This document shows, piece after piece, positions 42,309 to 50,162 of a stretch of DNA of 54,514 nucleotides. Positions within the stretch are counted from its first letter, which is position 1; each line of letters begins with the position of its first letter. Position numbers and translations under genes: made by a program. This DNA is from Actinotignum timonense. Lineage in GTDB: Bacteria; Actinomycetota; Actinomycetes; Actinomycetales; Actinomycetaceae. The stretch is from contig NZ_LT706966.1 of the NCBI RefSeq assembly GCF_900155575.1, positions 912,677 through 967,190 on the forward strand, in the 5' to 3' direction. The notes below the pieces were generated by a model, which was not told where the DNA came from, did no database searches, and saw only the letters and a program-made list of their open reading frames with translations.

Positions 42309-43055
42309 CTACAAATTCTCTGACGGGTCGTACACCGATAAGAACTTCACGATGCGTTCGTTCGCGGATGTGAAGAAATCTTCCGGGGCGCCCTCGTACT
42401 GGATGTGTCCAGCGTCCAAGAAAACCACCTGGTCGGCCACGCGCCTGGTGAAATTCATATCGTGGCTCACCACAATCAAGCCCTGACCCTGGCGGGCCAG
42501 TTCGGAAAGAACCTTGGACACCTCAGCCGCGAGCTCCGGATCCAGCGCTGAAGTTGGTTCGTCGCACAAAAGATACTTCGGGCGCATGGCAAGCGCCCGG
42601 GCGATTGCCGCGCGTTGGGCCTGGCCGCCGGAAAGTTCGGCAGGATACGCATCTGTTTTCGCGCTGAGTCCAACTCGCTCAAGTAATAATTCACTGTCGG
42701 CACGCGCGGCTTTCTGGTCTTTTCCGTGCAGTCGTGGCGCAAGTTCAACATTCTCGCGGACGGTCAGATGCGGGAACAGGTGAAAACCCTGGAAGACCAT
42801 GGCGGAGTGCGAACGGATTTTTTCTTTATCTGCTCGCGTGACCTGCGCGGGGAAGGTGAGCGAGAAATCCTCAACCCGGATACTCCCGGAATTGGGGATC
42901 TCCAGCAGGTTCAGCGTGCGCAGCAGCGTGGATTTACCGGAACCGGATGGCCCCACGATCACGGTGGTCTTGCCGGGAGAAAAGCTCGCGGTGACGCCCG
43001 CTAAGGCGTGGATATCAGTGCCGAATGTTTTAGCTAGGTCTTTAATCTCAATCAT
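42309..43055 (-). CDS. Amino acid (cystine) ABC transporter ATPase
   Basis: The 248-residue importer ATPase of the polar amino acid family has Walker A GPSGSGKST, Q-loop MVFQGFHLFPHLTVRENV, signature ELSGGQAQRAAIARALAM and Walker B LLCDEPTSALDPE. It is the last gene of the sulfur amino acid operon. Its start overlaps the permease end by eight bases. Substrate assignment to cystine comes from the operon's trans-sulfuration enzyme and from the binding protein, not from this subunit. The opposite gene ends 56 bp away, with a dispersed repeat in the gap. Confidence 0.9.
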   Translation of the reverse strand: MIEIKDLAKTFGTDIHALAGVTASFSPGKTTVIVGPSGSGKSTLLRTLNLLEIPNSGSIRVEDFSLTFPAQVTRADKEKIRSHSAMVFQGFHLFPHLTVRENVELAPRLHGKDQKAARADSELLLERVGLSAKTDAYPAELSGGQAQRAAIARALAMRPKYLLCDEPTSALDPELAAEVSKVLSELARQGQGLIVVSHDMNFTRRVADQVVFLDAGHIQYEGAPEDFFTSANERIVKFLSVYDPSENL

Positions 43056-43716
43056 TTTTCACCACGTGCTTGGAGGTTTTCTTTTCCAGGTATGCCTGCA
43101 GCCAGGTCAGTAGCGTGCAGATAGCGAGGTAAATCGCCGCAACTTCAACGTAAAGTACCAGGGGCTCATAGACGCGCGCGGTGATCTGCTGGCCGATCTG
43201 GAAAACATCGGAAATAGTGATAACGGATGCCAGCGAGGTTGATTTCACCAGGTTCACGAACTCGTTACTGATAGAGGGCAGCGCGATCCGCCAGATCTGC
43301 GGGCCAATAACGTGCCGCAGTGTTTGCCAATGCGTGAGCCGTAAGGTGGATGCGGCCTCCCACTGGCCGGAAGGAATGGAGAGTTGCGCCCCGCGGATTC
43401 CCTCGGAAATATACGCGCCGGTATTGAGCGAAAAAGTGATGATCGCGGCGAGCCAGGCCGATAGCGTGATGCCAACTTTGGGAAGCCCGAAAAAGACGAT
43501 AAATAGTTGCACGAGGAGCGGGGTACCGCGGAAAATCCACACGTAGAACCACGCTATGGCCCGAGCTATTCGACTCTTCGATAGCCGAAGCTGGGCGGTA
43601 ATGATGCCCAACACGAGCGCAATCGCGAAAGAAATGAGCGAAAGCGGAATCGTAACTTTTAACGTGGCCTCTAAGAGTTGCGGAAATGACTCGAGCCATA
43701 GCGTGATCGTATTCAT
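43048..43716 (-). CDS. Amino acid (cystine) ABC transporter permease
   Basis: The 222-residue membrane subunit of the His/Glu/Gln/Arg/opine family has about five membrane helices and the EAA-type loop EAASTLRLTHWQTLRHVIGPQIWRIALP. WIFRGTPLLVQLFIVFFGLP is the diagnostic RGTP motif. The same protein probably forms a homodimer, since only one permease gene is present, as in TcyB. It lies 20 bp behind the binding protein gene and overlaps the ATPase gene. Confidence 0.92.
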   Translation of the reverse strand: MNTITLWLESFPQLLEATLKVTIPLSLISFAIALVLGIITAQLRLSKSRIARAIAWFYVWIFRGTPLLVQLFIVFFGLPKVGITLSAWLAAIITFSLNTGAYISEGIRGAQLSIPSGQWEAASTLRLTHWQTLRHVIGPQIWRIALPSISNEFVNLVKSTSLASVITISDVFQIGQQITARVYEPLVLYVEVAAIYLAICTLLTWLQAYLEKKTSKHVVKND

Positions 43717-43736
43717 GACGTACCTTTTATATGGGC

Positions 43737-44516
43737 TTAGTTAGGCGAAATATCTTCGCCGATGTACTTTTCGAAAATCTGTGCGTACGAGCCATTGCTG
43801 AGGCCCTTAGCAATCGATTCGTTCAGTTTGTCCTTGAGGGGATCGGAGCCCTTGGCCAGCATGACCGAAATCTGGACCGGCTCGCCGCCGGGAACTTTGA
43901 TGCCGTCCAGATCGGTAGCGGTCGTCTTCTTCAGGAAGTCAGAAACCGTCACCACGTCGTTCACCGTGCAGTCAGCCTGGCCGTTAATGACCAGCTGGGT
44001 TGATTCCGAAAAACCTTGGGTGGGCACGATCTCGGCACCGGCCGCGGCGGCAGTCTGGCCGTAGTCGGACGAGGGAGTCTGGGCGCACTTCTTGCCTTTC
44101 AGATCCTCCAGCTTGGTAATACCGGCGCCCTTTTTCACTAGAATCTCGGAACGAGAAATGGCGTAAGGGTTGGTGAAATCGTATTTCTGCCGGCGCTCTT
44201 CAGTCGGGTTAATGTTATTGATGACGATGTCATATTTGCCCGTATCAAGACCGGCAATGAGCGAATCCCATTTTGTCTCAACGAATTCGGGTTCAACGCC
44301 GAGGTCTTGGGCGATGAGCTTGGCGATTTCCACCTCAAAGCCCACCAGTTTGCCCGACTCGTCGTGGTAGCCGTAGGGCACGAAGGTGCCCTCGATACCC
44401 ACTTTGAGTTTTCCGGATTCTTCTACCTGGGCGAGCGCGTCTTTCTTAGCTCCGCAACCGCTCAGTACGGTCGCAGCGGCAAGGCCGGCGGCCAGCACCT
44501 TAAATATTTTCTTCAT
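43737..44516 (-). CDS. Cystine-type substrate-binding lipoprotein
   Basis: The 259-residue solute-binding protein of cluster F (SBP family 3) has a lipobox TVLSGC with Cys21, so it is anchored outside the membrane. The fold begins KLKVGIEGTFVPYGYHDESGKLVGFEVEIAKLIAQ, followed by WDSLIAGLDTGKYDIVINNI and PYAISRSEILVKK. These motifs are close to known cystine-binding proteins (TcyA/FliY). The 123-bp gap between this gene and the upstream enzyme gene is filled by degenerate tandem repeats, each bearing a GGGAACC-like box, one of which serves as this gene's ribosome site (AAGGGAA). Confidence 0.88.
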   Translation of the reverse strand: MKKIFKVLAAGLAAATVLSGCGAKKDALAQVEESGKLKVGIEGTFVPYGYHDESGKLVGFEVEIAKLIAQDLGVEPEFVETKWDSLIAGLDTGKYDIVINNINPTEERRQKYDFTNPYAISRSEILVKKGAGITKLEDLKGKKCAQTPSSDYGQTAAAAGAEIVPTQGFSESTQLVINGQADCTVNDVVTVSDFLKKTTATDLDGIKVPGGEPVQISVMLAKGSDPLKDKLNESIAKGLSNGSYAQIFEKYIGEDISPN

Positions 44517-44519
44517 TGT

Positions 44520-44650
44520 GGTTCCCTTAATTGATGGTTGGGGTGATTAATAGTTTGGGTACCTAATGGTTCCCTTTGATCGATGGGTCGGGTACTTGAT
44601 GCTTCCCTCAATCGAGGGTTCAGATAATCGACGGTTCCTTTAATCGATAG
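44520..44650 (-). repeat. Degenerate ~32-bp tandem repeats inside the sulfur operon
   Basis: Units beginning GGTTCC/GCTTCC start at 44520, 44568, 44601 and 44633, with lengths of about 32, 33, 32 and 18 (partial), and a 16-base half unit at 44552-44567. Each contains an ATCGAT/ATCGA-type centre and, on the transcribed strand, AAGGGAACC, which resembles a ribosome binding site. The array begins in the last codons of the enzyme gene and ends at the binding protein start. Confidence 0.65.
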
Positions 44651-45791
44651 CGGACAGGGCATTTTCTAGGTCGGCCTTGAGATCGTGAGCATCCTCAGTG
44701 CCAACGGATAAGCGGAGCAGGCGATCGGAGATACCCGCCTTTTCGCGTTCTTCCGGGGTGAGGTTTTCGTGGATCATGCTTGCCGGGTGGCAGATGAGAG
44801 TTTCCACGGAGCCCAGGGAAACCGCGAAGCGCATAAGCTTCAAATTCTTCGCGAAGGCATGGAAGTCGATACCTTCAGCGAGCTCAAAGGCGAAGAGCGC
44901 GCCGTCGCCGCGGGATTGGCGCGCGTGAATCTCCTTTTCTTTGGGGGAATACCAGCCCGGAGCCAATACCCGCGAAACTGCCGGGTGATTCTCTAGGTAG
45001 TCCCGCAGGATTGCGGCGTTTTCTTGCTGCCGGTCGAGCCTGATAACAAGTGTTTTCAACCCGCGCAGAATCGAATAAGAATCGAAGGGGGAGAGGGGAT
45101 TGCCCAGTGCCTTGGAGGCGATTTTCAGGCTGGCGTACCAGGCGTCGTCGTTCGTTAATATGAATCCCGCTAAAACGTCCGAGTGCCCACCGAAATACTT
45201 TGTGCCCGAGTACACCACGGCGTCTGCGCCCAGTTCCAGAGGCTTTTGCAGGTATGCGGTTGAGAACGTATTATCCACAACCACCTTGGCATTAACTTTT
45301 TTCGCCAAAGCCACGACATGCGAAATATCGGTCACCCGCAGGGTGGGATTCGTGGGCGATTCCAGAAATACCAGCGCGGTATCCTCGGGAATCTCGGTCA
45401 ATTCGTTGAAGTCATCGACGAACTCGGCGGTTATCCCGCGGTGGGCGAAAAATTCATCAACAAAGAGGAACGTACCTCCGTACACCGAGGACGTGAGTAA
45501 AACCCGGTCGCCTGTGGTCAGGGAGGAAAATACCGTTGCGGTTGCGGCCATTCCGGTGGCGAAAGCCAGGGCGTGCTCGGCGCCTTCCACGTACGCGACC
45601 GCGGATTCAACAGAGCCGCGGGTCGGGTTGGAGCTGCGCTGATACCCGTACGCGCCGGCCGAGCCGTCGGTGGGCTGCTCGAACGTGGAGGCCAAATAAA
45701 TAGGCGGGATGACCGCACGGTACTGGTCATCCGGGCGCGATGCGGAGTAATCGTTAACAACTCGGGTGGCAAAAGATAGGTTTTTAGGCAT
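44640..45791 (-). CDS. Cystathionine gamma-synthase/lyase-type PLP enzyme
   Basis: The 383-residue Cys/Met metabolism PLP enzyme has pyridoxal Lys198 in VVYSGTKYFGGHSD. Other family signatures are YGYQRSSNPTR, FATGMAATATVFSSL, SVYGGTF, ESPTNPTLRVTDI and VSLGSVETLICHPASM. It either makes or breaks cystathionine or degrades Cys, homocysteine or Met (gamma-lyase); sequence alone does not separate these. First gene of the operon with a cystine importer, so use of imported cystine is the simplest idea. The weak ribosome site, a hairpin (45822-45837) and a Cys/Met-rich short frame upstream suggest control in the leader. Confidence 0.9.
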   Translation of the reverse strand: MPKNLSFATRVVNDYSASRPDDQYRAVIPPIYLASTFEQPTDGSAGAYGYQRSSNPTRGSVESAVAYVEGAEHALAFATGMAATATVFSSLTTGDRVLLTSSVYGGTFLFVDEFFAHRGITAEFVDDFNELTEIPEDTALVFLESPTNPTLRVTDISHVVALAKKVNAKVVVDNTFSTAYLQKPLELGADAVVYSGTKYFGGHSDVLAGFILTNDDAWYASLKIASKALGNPLSPFDSYSILRGLKTLVIRLDRQQENAAILRDYLENHPAVSRVLAPGWYSPKEKEIHARQSRGDGALFAFELAEGIDFHAFAKNLKLMRFAVSLGSVETLICHPASMIHENLTPEEREKAGISDRLLRLSVGTEDAHDLKADLENALSAID

Positions 45792-45821
45792 AGTTAATCC
45801 ATTTTTGGGTGCGTGAAATTG

Positions 45822-45837
45822 CGGATATTGCTATCCG
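45822..45837 (-). promoter_or_regulatory. GCAA-loop hairpin in the operon leader
   Basis: On the transcribed strand CGGATA GCAA TATCCG is a perfect 6-bp stem with a GNRA-type loop, 30 bases before the enzyme's start codon. A second small stem, GCCC GTAGT GGGC, lies at 45855-45867. Both are between the candidate leader peptide and the structural gene. Confidence 0.5.
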
Positions 45838-45897
45838 AAAAATGAGGGAATTGTGCCCACTACGGGCGATGCGGCGACGAAAATGCGCTAAGTGAAT

Positions 45898-45987
45898 TTA
45901 GTGGCACATGCACATTCGCATGCACATACACATGCAGGTACCCAGAGCCATGGAGGCGGATACGAATGCAGCGGTGTTGAAAGCCAT
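45898..45987 (-). CDS. Candidate Cys/Met-rich leader peptide
   Basis: The 29-codon frame starts with ATG at 45985-45987 and ends with TAA, 106 bases upstream of the sulfur operon's first gene. It finishes in TCMCMCMRMCMCH, with five Cys and five Met in the last 12 residues. The DNA is a hexamer repeat (TGCATG/TGTATG), so a second frame would also read about five Cys (ACVCACECACATKFT). No Shine-Dalgarno is seen at the ATG. An AAGGAGG box does occur at 46054-46060 but has no ATG/GTG/TTG at normal distance. Polycysteine leader peptides controlling sulfur genes are known in mycobacteria. This resembles that design but adds Met. Confidence 0.5.
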   Translation of the reverse strand: MAFNTAAFVSASMALGTCMCMCMRMCMCH

Positions 45988-46194
45988 GGTTGAAAGAGTA
46001 ATGGCAAAATCCGTGAGACGCAAACTGAGTGGGAAAATCGTTTGTGGTTTTTGCCTCCTTGACCTGCGGTAGTAACGACGGCGCCGCGCCTGCCGCCCCG
46101 CGTGCTCGTGTAGCTATCATCGCAACCCGCCCGGTGCACTTACTTTTCGCTACGGCTCCCGCACTCCTTGCACACCCCGCGCCCGCCGCTATAC
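45988..46194. other. Leader/promoter spacer between sulfur operon and padR
   Basis: No gene is supported. It contains an isolated AAGGAGG on the minus strand (46054-46060), a third copy of the dispersed intergenic repeat (46074-46097), and presumably the divergent promoters. Confidence 0.5.
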
Positions 46195-46225
46195 ACTCGG
46201 TGACTAGTAGAACTAGTTACTGAGT
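46195..46225. promoter_or_regulatory. Long inverted repeat before padR, likely its operator
   Basis: Arms ACTCGGTGACTAGT and ACTAGTTACTGAGT (46195-46208, 46212-46225) match at 12 of 14 positions around a 3-base centre. The repeat lies 17 bases before the regulator start, the usual place for an autoregulating PadR repressor. Confidence 0.65.
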
Positions 46226-46242
46226 GAATAGTTGGTATCGGA

Positions 46243-46764
46243 ATGGAAGTTCAGTACGCATTCCTCGGTTTGCTTACCCGCGAACCGAATTACGGCTACG
46301 AGTTGAAAAAGCTCTACGACCGCTACTTCGCGGGCGATAAGCCGATTTTGGCCGGCCAGGTGTATGCCACCCTGGCGCGGCTGGCCCGCGATGCCAAAGT
46401 CGCGCAGGTGGGTGATCATGAAAGTTCGGGTGGCCCGAGCCGCACGCGCTACGCCCTCACCACCACCGGGGAGCGCTCCTTGCGTGAATGGCTGGCCACT
46501 CCGGAAGTTCCGGCGCTAGCCCTCCAAGAAGACCTCTATTTCAAAACGATTCTTTCGCTCCTCGTCACCGGAGATGCCTCCGGCTACCTCAAAGCGCAGC
46601 GCGCCACCCACCAGCAGCGCATGCGCGAACTCACCACCCGCAAACAGAATGCCCCGCTGGCCGAAAAACTTCTTCTCGACAGCGCCATTTTCCATATCGA
46701 GGCCGATCTGCGGTGGATCCAATTGACTTCCTCGCGCCTCGACCAGCTCAAGGAGGAGCTATGA
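46243..46764 (+). CDS. PadR-family transcriptional regulator
   Basis: The 173-residue winged-helix repressor has the N-terminal PadR domain (QYAFLGLLTREPNYGYELKKLYDRYF...GQVYATLARLARDAKV...RYALTTTGERSLREWLA). A C-terminal helical Vir_act_alpha_C-like dimer domain follows. Such regulators usually repress an adjacent drug efflux system and are released by the drug. Here the ATPase gene overlaps its stop codon (ATGA) and a permease follows, so the three form one unit under the operator at 46195-46225. Confidence 0.9.
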   Translation: MEVQYAFLGLLTREPNYGYELKKLYDRYFAGDKPILAGQVYATLARLARDAKVAQVGDHESSGGPSRTRYALTTTGERSLREWLATPEVPALALQEDLYFKTILSLLVTGDASGYLKAQRATHQQRMRELTTRKQNAPLAEKLLLDSAIFHIEADLRWIQLTSSRLDQLKEEL

Positions 46765-47570
46765 GCAATACCGCTATGACTAGCATCGGCACGGGCGCAC
46801 CAGCCGCGAGCGATATCATCCTTTCCGCCCGCGACCTCGCGAAAAGCTACGGCAAAACCGTGGCCTTGCGCGGCGTCAGCGTGGATATTCGTCGCGGGGA
46901 AGTCCTGGCCATTATGGGGCCCTCCGGATCGGGCAAATCGACCCTGCTCCACGCGCTGGCCGGCATCGAACTTCCCGATAGCGGCACGGTCACGTACTTC
47001 GGCCCGGCCCCGGCGGACCGGCGCAGCGCTCCGGATGCCGCGACCGCACGCCAGCTCGCGAGCCAGTCCGGCGCCCCGGATGCCGCGGCCGCAACCCATC
47101 CCCGCGAGCTCACCGCGCTTTCCGATAACGACCGCACCCGGCTGCGCCGCGAGGATTTCGGCTTCGTTTTCCAATTCAGCCAGCTCGTCCCGGAGCTCAC
47201 CGCCCTGGATAATATCGCGGTGCCGCTTCTCCTGGGCGGCACCAAGAAACGCGCCGCCTACGCCACCGCCTACCGCTGGCTCGAACGCGTCGGCCTGGCG
47301 GACCACGCGAAGGCCCTACCTGGCGAAATGTCCGGCGGGGAAGCCCAGCGCATCGCCATCGCCCGCGCGCTGAGCCCCCACCCCAGCATCCTTTTCGCCG
47401 ACGAACCCACCGGCTCCCTCGATTCCCTCAACTCCGAATACGTCATGAGCGGCCTGGTCCAACTGGCCCGCGAACACGCCATGACCGTGGTGCTCGTCAC
47501 CCACGAACCGACCATCGCCGCCTACGCGGACCGCGAGATCATCGTCCGCGACGGAATCCTGGAGGCATAA
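46761..47570 (+). CDS. ABC transporter ATPase, MacB/LolD type
   Basis: The 269-residue ATPase has Walker A GPSGSGKST (near residue 57), Q-loop FVFQFSQLVPELTALDN, signature EMSGGEAQRIAIARALS and Walker B ILFADEPTGSLDS. The FQ...LVPELTALDNIAVPLLL pattern places it with type VII (MacB/LolD/BceA) ATPases. A 40-residue Ala/Asp/Arg-rich insertion between Walker A and the Q loop (about 90-130) is not in typical family members. It is coupled to padR (overlapping ATGA) and lies two bases before its FtsX permease. Confidence 0.9.
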   Translation: MSNTAMTSIGTGAPAASDIILSARDLAKSYGKTVALRGVSVDIRRGEVLAIMGPSGSGKSTLLHALAGIELPDSGTVTYFGPAPADRRSAPDAATARQLASQSGAPDAAAATHPRELTALSDNDRTRLRREDFGFVFQFSQLVPELTALDNIAVPLLLGGTKKRAAYATAYRWLERVGLADHAKALPGEMSGGEAQRIAIARALSPHPSILFADEPTGSLDSLNSEYVMSGLVQLAREHAMTVVLVTHEPTIAAYADREIIVRDGILEA

Positions 47571-47572
47571 CC

Positions 47573-49765
47573 ATGCATATGGCCTGGATCGTGGTACGCC
47601 AATCCCTCAGCCGCACCAAAGGCCGCCTCGCCCTCATCACCGGCGCGGTCGCCTTCGGAACCGTCCTCCTGCTCGCCTTCGCGGCTTTCACCCACGCCAC
47701 CCTGGATCGCACCGCCGAATCCTGGGAGGACACGCTGCACGATGCACCTTATGCTTCGGATCTGCCCGCAGCTGCGGCGTCGTCGCACATAAAAATGTAT
47801 CGCCCCGGTATCGATGACCTTGCGGTGATCGGTGGGGCGCAGGTCGAGGTTGTGTATGTGGACGCGGCCGGGGTGAGCGATCCGGCGCAGCTGCACGGCA
47901 TTACCTGGCCGGGCCGCGGCGAATATCTGCTCTCGCGCGGTGCCCGAACCCTGCTGGAGACCAGCGCGAATCCGGCGGTCGCCCACCGCTTCGGGCGCGT
48001 GGATCGGGGCACGCTGCCGCAAGAGCTCACCAACGGCCCGGACGACCTCCTCGCCGTGGTGGGCACCGATCTGAGCGAAGTGGAAGATGCCCGCAGCCTT
48101 GCGTCCTTCGAGCCGGCCGGCTCCAGCGGAAGCGACCCGAATTTCATTCTGCTGCTCATCGGGCTGGTGGTGCTGCTGTTCCCGGTGCTTTTCCTTATTT
48201 CCATTTCGGCGGCGCTCGGCAGTGCTCAGCGCGAACAGCGCTACGCCACCTTGCGCCTGGTGGGGGCTACCCGGCGGCAGGTGCGCGGGATTCTTATTCT
48301 TGAGGCCCTGGTGGGAGCGGCGGCCGGGTACGTGCTGGGCGCGGCGCTTTTCACGGTGGCGCGGCCGCTTCTCGCGGAGATTCCACTGGCGCGCGGGCGT
48401 TACTGGGCCGAGTCCCTCGCGGTCACGCCGCTGGCTTACGCGCTTGCCGCGCTCGCGATTATTGCGATGGTGGTGGGAGCGAATCTGTGGGGGCTGCGGC
48501 GCATCGATGCCACGCCTCTGGGGGTGGTACGACGCCGCCGCACTCTCACCCGCCCCTCTCCGATCAGTTTCGCCGGTATCGCGCTGGCCTGCGCGATCTT
48601 TGGCTATCTGTATGTCACCAGCGAGCCGGATAACGCCACCGGCACCGAACAAAATCTTTTCCTGATTGCGCTGGTTATCATGATGCTCGGCCTGGTGGTG
48701 GCGGCGCGCTGGTTGATCTACGTGCTGGCCGGTCTGAGTGCGCGCTGGGCGCGGCGGGCGCCCATGATTATTGGCCAAAAATACGTGCGGGCGCATTCGG
48801 GGCGGATTGCCCGCTCGGTTTCCGGGGTGATCCTCGCGCTTTTCGCCGGTACCTTCTTTATTACTACGGTTTCTGAAGTGGATTTCCTGGGCGCGCAGGT
48901 GCCGACCGTGGCGGAGAAGATGCCGAGCACCACCGCGGTGCTCGCGAACCTCAGCCCGGAGCAGGCCGAGGCCGCGGCCCGGGCGATTCCGGCGAATGTT
49001 CCGGGGGCGAGGGCCCTCACGGTGCCTTATCTCGCGCGGTCCTGGGTGGTGCTTCCCTGCGAGAGTGCCGCTCGCGCTGTGGGGCTCACGTGCCAGGGCA
49101 GTGGCGTGATCGGCGTGAATTTCTGGGATCTGGCGGATGCGCCGGGCGCCGTCGTCGAAGCTCCTGATGCCATGCAATTAGCCGAAACCGTGCAGGGAAG
49201 TTACAACGCGTATATTTCCGGGGAGGCGCGCGCGGTGCTGCTGGAGCTGCGCGAGCCGGGCGATATTGAGGCCGTGCGCACGGTCCTCATGAATGCGCAG
49301 CTCACCGAGCCAGGCGGCGTGTTTGTGTTCGCCGGTGGGCGCGGTATCGCGGTGGCGGTGGATAAGACCGTGGAGACGATGACGTACCTGGTCTACGCCG
49401 GAATTGCGCTGACCTTTGCGGTGGCGATTGTGTCGCTGCTGGTCTCGACGTACGCGGGGTTATTGGAACGACGCCGCTCTTTGCTGACTCTGCGCCTGAG
49501 CGGCATGCAGGTGCGCCAGCTGGCCGCCATGCTCGTGGTGGAGTCGGTGCTGCCGCTGGCGGTCATCGCCACGATCACAACGGCGGCCGGTTTCGGGGCG
49601 GGCTGGCTGCTCATGGAGATGCGTTCTGTTTCCCTGGATGCCTCTTTCTCTCCTGTGCTGCTGGTGGCTTTGCTGGCCGCGCTGGTGCTTTCCCTGCTCG
49701 CGGTCCTGGCGCTGGTGCCCGCGCTGCGCCGGGTCAGCGAGCCGGCCAATAACGCCCAGGAGTAG
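47573..49765 (+). CDS. FtsX-like ABC permease
   Basis: The 730-residue membrane partner of the preceding ATPase has an N-terminal helix (LALITGAVAFGTVLLLAFAAF) and an outer domain of about 140 residues. The first FtsX helix set (LLLIGLVVLLFPVLFLIS, ALVGAAAGYVLGAALF, AYALAALAIIAMVVGANLW) follows with the cytoplasmic EQRYATLRLVGATRRQVR loop typical of MacB. Further helices, a second outer domain, and a repeat of the helix set with ERRRSLLTLRLSGMQVRQLAAM complete it. The mechanotransmission type exports or expels substrates from the outer leaflet, for example antimicrobial peptides. The substrate is unknown. Confidence 0.88.
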   Translation: MHMAWIVVRQSLSRTKGRLALITGAVAFGTVLLLAFAAFTHATLDRTAESWEDTLHDAPYASDLPAAAASSHIKMYRPGIDDLAVIGGAQVEVVYVDAAGVSDPAQLHGITWPGRGEYLLSRGARTLLETSANPAVAHRFGRVDRGTLPQELTNGPDDLLAVVGTDLSEVEDARSLASFEPAGSSGSDPNFILLLIGLVVLLFPVLFLISISAALGSAQREQRYATLRLVGATRRQVRGILILEALVGAAAGYVLGAALFTVARPLLAEIPLARGRYWAESLAVTPLAYALAALAIIAMVVGANLWGLRRIDATPLGVVRRRRTLTRPSPISFAGIALACAIFGYLYVTSEPDNATGTEQNLFLIALVIMMLGLVVAARWLIYVLAGLSARWARRAPMIIGQKYVRAHSGRIARSVSGVILALFAGTFFITTVSEVDFLGAQVPTVAEKMPSTTAVLANLSPEQAEAAARAIPANVPGARALTVPYLARSWVVLPCESAARAVGLTCQGSGVIGVNFWDLADAPGAVVEAPDAMQLAETVQGSYNAYISGEARAVLLELREPGDIEAVRTVLMNAQLTEPGGVFVFAGGRGIAVAVDKTVETMTYLVYAGIALTFAVAIVSLLVSTYAGLLERRRSLLTLRLSGMQVRQLAAMLVVESVLPLAVIATITTAAGFGAGWLLMEMRSVSLDASFSPVLLVALLAALVLSLLAVLALVPALRRVSEPANNAQE

Positions 49766-49818
49766 CGATCAGGAGTAGCGCGACGGGGTTGTAGGGGCTG
49801 AGGCATGAAGTGAAATTG

Positions 49819-50067
49819 TCATGCTAAGACGGCTTCGCGAATCAGTTCGGAGCGTGTAACATTGAGCTCCCGAGCGCGAGCATCAATGGCTTTAATTTCC
49901 TCTGGCGTGAAACGGACGGCAACCACCTGGCTGGGAACGGTGCCTCGCCCGGGGCGCCCCCGCCCCCGTTTGGTAAGAGTCTCGACATCGTAGCCGGCTT
50001 CCGCTTCGGCGGCCCATGCCTGTATTTGTTCTTCGGTAACCGGTATTCCCTTGATCGTTTCATCCAT
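49819..50067 (-). CDS. Orphan ribbon-helix-helix protein
   Basis: The 82-residue protein ends in a CopG/MetJ-type ribbon-helix-helix (SQVVAVRFTPEEIKAIDARARELNVTRSELIREAVLA). Its N-terminal half (PVTEEQIQAWAAEAEAGYDVETLTKRGRGRPG) is common to antitoxins. No toxin gene is adjacent: downstream is 53 bp then the FtsX end, and upstream is a divergent hypothetical gene. It may be a solitary antitoxin or plain regulator, possibly of the divergent gene at 50163, whose promoter region it shares (95 bp). Confidence 0.72.
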   Translation of the reverse strand: MDETIKGIPVTEEQIQAWAAEAEAGYDVETLTKRGRGRPGRGTVPSQVVAVRFTPEEIKAIDARARELNVTRSELIREAVLA

Positions 50068-50162
50068 AGAATTATCGTATTACAAAAAGCGTTACCTGGC
50101 TATGCGCTCGCGGACTGCGACATGCCATTGTTTGCATAGATATTCCATGAAAAAATAAGCGC

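Noticed and set aside
45792-46060. SAM or T-box riboswitch in the sulfur operon leader
   Set aside because: No conserved SAM-I core or T-box sequence can be found; only small hairpins and the Cys/Met frame are seen.
47522-49177. 551-codon frame antisense to the FtsX permease
   Set aside because: Shadow of the permease coding strand with no family features.
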